Assembly: GCA_903912435.1 (NCBI GenBank)
Contig: CAIWHI010000475.1
Span: 1 to 5,647 of the forward strand
Direction of reading: 5' to 3'
DNA: 5,647 nt
Source: an uncultured Bacteroidota bacterium
GTDB taxonomy: Bacteria; Bacteroidota; Bacteroidia; Chitinophagales; Chitinophagaceae
Part shown: piece after piece, positions 4,110-5,647 of the stretch
Layout: each line of letters opens with the position of its first letter
How positions within the stretch are numbered: the first letter of the stretch is position 1
Position numbers and translations under genes: made by a program
The notes under the pieces: generated by a model
Seen by the model: only the letters and a program-made list of their open reading frames with translations
Told to the model about the DNA's origin: nothing
Database searches by the model: none

Positions 4110-5647
4110 ATGAACGATAAGATTCTCATCCTCGATTTCGGTTCCCAATTCACACAACTTATTGCCCGTAGGATAAGGGAAATGAATGTGTTTTGCGAAA
4201 TTCAACCTTGCACTAAAGCCATAACTTATGATGCTACTCTGAAAGGAGTAATATTATCTGGTAGTCCTTTTTCGGTAAATGATCCTAAGGCTCCAACCCC
4301 GGATATTGCAGCTATTGCAGGTCGTGTGCCGGTTTTGGCTGTTTGTTATGGCGCACAGTTACTGGCTAAGCAATCGGGTGGGGAAGTTGGCAAATCAACC
4401 CACCGTGAATACGGTAGGGCGCATTTGCAAATAGTGGCTGATGACGAATTATTTGTTTCAGTTCCACAGGGTTCACAGGTATGGATGAGCCATAGCGATA
4501 CCATTAAGCAAATACCTGAAGGGTTTAAATTGTTGGCTTGTACCGATAATATACCTGTTGCAGCTTTTAAGTCGAGCAAAGAATACGCGGCCAATTTGAT
4601 ATATGGTATCCAGTTCCACCCTGAAGTTACCCATTCAACAGATGGTGGATTGATATTGAGGAATTTCGTAACCGGAATTTGTGCTTGTAAGCAAACATGG
4701 ACTCCTTCGGCCTTTATTATGGAGACTGTTGCCCGCATTAAGGTGCAGGCTGGTAATAAGAAGGTGGTAATGGCTCTGAGTGGTGGTGTAGATTCTACCG
4801 TGGCTGCTACCTTGATTCATAAGGCGGTTGGTGATAACCTGTATTGCATATTTGTAGATAATGGATTGCTCCGTAAGGATGAGTACCAACAAGTTTTGGA
4901 TGGCTACAAACAATTAGGATTGAATACTAAGGGTGTAGATGCAAGCCGCAGGTTTTATAAAGACCTGGATGGTGTAACCGACCCTGAAAAGAAAAGAAAA
5001 ATAATAGGCCGCCTGTTTATTGAAGTATTTCATGAAGAAGCATTGAGATTAAAAGATGTTAGCTTTTTGGGCCAGGGTACTATTTACCCTGATGTTATTG
5101 AATCATTATCGGTTCATGGGCCATCAGCAACCATTAAGTCGCACCACAATGTAGGGGGCTTACCTGAGATTATGCACCTGCAATTGATTGAACCTCTCCG
5201 CATGTTGTTCAAGGATGAGGTGCGTAGGGTAGGTAGGGAATTAGGTATTGGTGATGTATTTATTGGCAGGCATCCATTCCCTGGTCCGGGATTAGGTATA
5301 CGTATACTAGGAGCTGTGTCTGAAGATAAGGTGAAAATGCTACAGGAAGCAGATGCTATATTTATCCAACATCTGAGAGATGGTGGTGTATATAACCAGG
5401 TATGGCAGGCAGGTGCAATATTATTACCTGTGCAGAGTGTAGGTGTAATGGGTGACGAACGTACCTATGAATTTACCTGTGCCCTAAGGGCTGTAACATC
5501 TGTAGACGGCATGACGGCAGATTGGGCTCATTTGCCTTATGATTTATTGGCCAAAATATCCAATGACATCATTAACAGGGTGAGGGGTATCAATAGGGTA
5601 GTTTATGATATAAGCTCAAAACCACCTGCAACCATTGAGTGGGAGTA
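4110..5647 (+). CDS. guaA: GMP synthase (glutamine-hydrolysing), stop codon cut by the window end
   Basis: GuaA converts XMP to GMP using ATP and the ammonia released from glutamine, the last step of de novo guanine nucleotide synthesis, in the cytoplasm. The class I glutamine amidotransferase domain (about 1-190) begins ILILDFGSQFTQLIARRIRE. Its catalytic triad is visible: Cys79 in AVCYGAQ, His170 and Glu172 in GIQFHPEVTHS. The ATP pyrophosphatase domain (about 195-385) has the P-loop SGGVDS at 224-229, FVDNGLLRKDE, and later GQGTIYPDVIES and KSHHNVGGLP. The C-terminal dimerisation and XMP-binding part contains HPFPGPGLGIRI, QSVGVMGDERTYE and the usual ending KPPATIEWE. All 512 residues are present, close to the 525 of E. 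coli GuaA. The last two bases, TA, begin the stop codon, and its third base lies outside the window. Both domains are fused in one chain, as is usual in bacteria. No Shine-Dalgarno sequence is seen in the T/A-rich leader. Confidence 0.97.
   Translation, partial: MNDKILILDFGSQFTQLIARRIREMNVFCEIQPCTKAITYDATLKGVILSGSPFSVNDPKAPTPDIAAIAGRVPVLAVCYGAQLLAKQSGGEVGKSTHREYGRAHLQIVADDELFVSVPQGSQVWMSHSDTIKQIPEGFKLLACTDNIPVAAFKSSKEYAANLIYGIQFHPEVTHSTDGGLILRNFVTGICACKQTWTPSAFIMETVARIKVQAGNKKVVMALSGGVDSTVAATLIHKAVGDNLYCIFVDNGLLRKDEYQQVLDGYKQLGLNTKGVDASRRFYKDLDGVTDPEKKRKIIGRLFIEVFHEEALRLKDVSFLGQGTIYPDVIESLSVHGPSATIKSHHNVGGLPEIMHLQLIEPLRMLFKDEVRRVGRELGIGDVFIGRHPFPGPGLGIRILGAVSEDKVKMLQEADAIFIQHLRDGGVYNQVWQAGAILLPVQSVGVMGDERTYEFTCALRAVTSVDGMTADWAHLPYDLLAKISNDIINRVRGINRVVYDISSKPPATIEWE

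Noticed and set aside
4346..4913. Two minus-strand frames (130 and 92 codons) opposite guaA
   Set aside because: The plus strand encodes a full-length GMP synthase with catalytic residues in place; the antisense frames are by-products of its codon pattern.
5181..5191. Third copy of CAATTGATTGA, inside guaA
   Set aside because: It encodes the conserved LQLIEPLR segment of GuaA, so the match to the intergenic repeat is best explained by chance.

Overview
The window looks like a chromosomal segment of a Bacteroidota bacterium, probably from the Chitinophagales/Sphingobacteriales side of the phylum, though the exact family cannot be fixed from this sequence. The evidence is a gliding-motility lipoprotein (GldD) found only in this phylum, a DUF3467 protein of the Bacteroidota type, a GuaA with the Bacteroidota-style CYGAQ nucleophile motif, AT-rich leaders without Shine-Dalgarno sequences, and several matches to the phylum's promoter consensus (TTG, about 20 nt, TAnnTTTG).

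Layout from left to right. Bases 1-164 (minus strand) hold the N-terminal 54 codons of a small helix-turn-helix protein resembling the DNA-binding end of phage terminase gpP; the rest lies outside the window. Bases 165-834 contain no convincing gene. Their main content is a direct repeat of CAATTGATTGA (346-371) and two diverged copies of a hairpin-rich, GC-rich interspersed repeat (390-463 and 504-632), each framed by ACTGGT...ACCAGT arms. Bases 835-2856 (minus) encode a 673-residue multipass membrane protein with C-terminal tetratricopeptide repeats, related to the TMTC/GT-C protein O-mannosyltransferases. Bases 2985-3602 (minus) encode GldD. A 114-bp divergent intergenic region leads to the plus-strand DUF3467 gene (3717-4031). 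An elaborate terminator hairpin follows, and then guaA (GMP synthase) begins at 4110. It fills the rest of the window, and only the last base of its stop codon is missing.

How the parts relate. gldD and the membrane glycosyltransferase-like gene point the same way but are 128 bp apart, and a separate promoter candidate lies in front of the latter. They may therefore be independent units. Both products act at the cell envelope, and GldD carries four matches to the Bacteroidota O-glycosylation motif D-S/T-hydrophobic, which allows but does not prove a functional link. The DUF3467 gene and guaA are co-directional, but a strong hairpin plus U-tract separates them. A good -7 promoter match lies inside that hairpin.

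I found no CRISPR array, tRNA, rRNA, complete insertion sequence or recognisable defence system. Most of the window is ordinary core-genome content. The most unusual material is the repeat cluster at 390-632 and the regulatory structures around 3681-3695 and 4045-4110.
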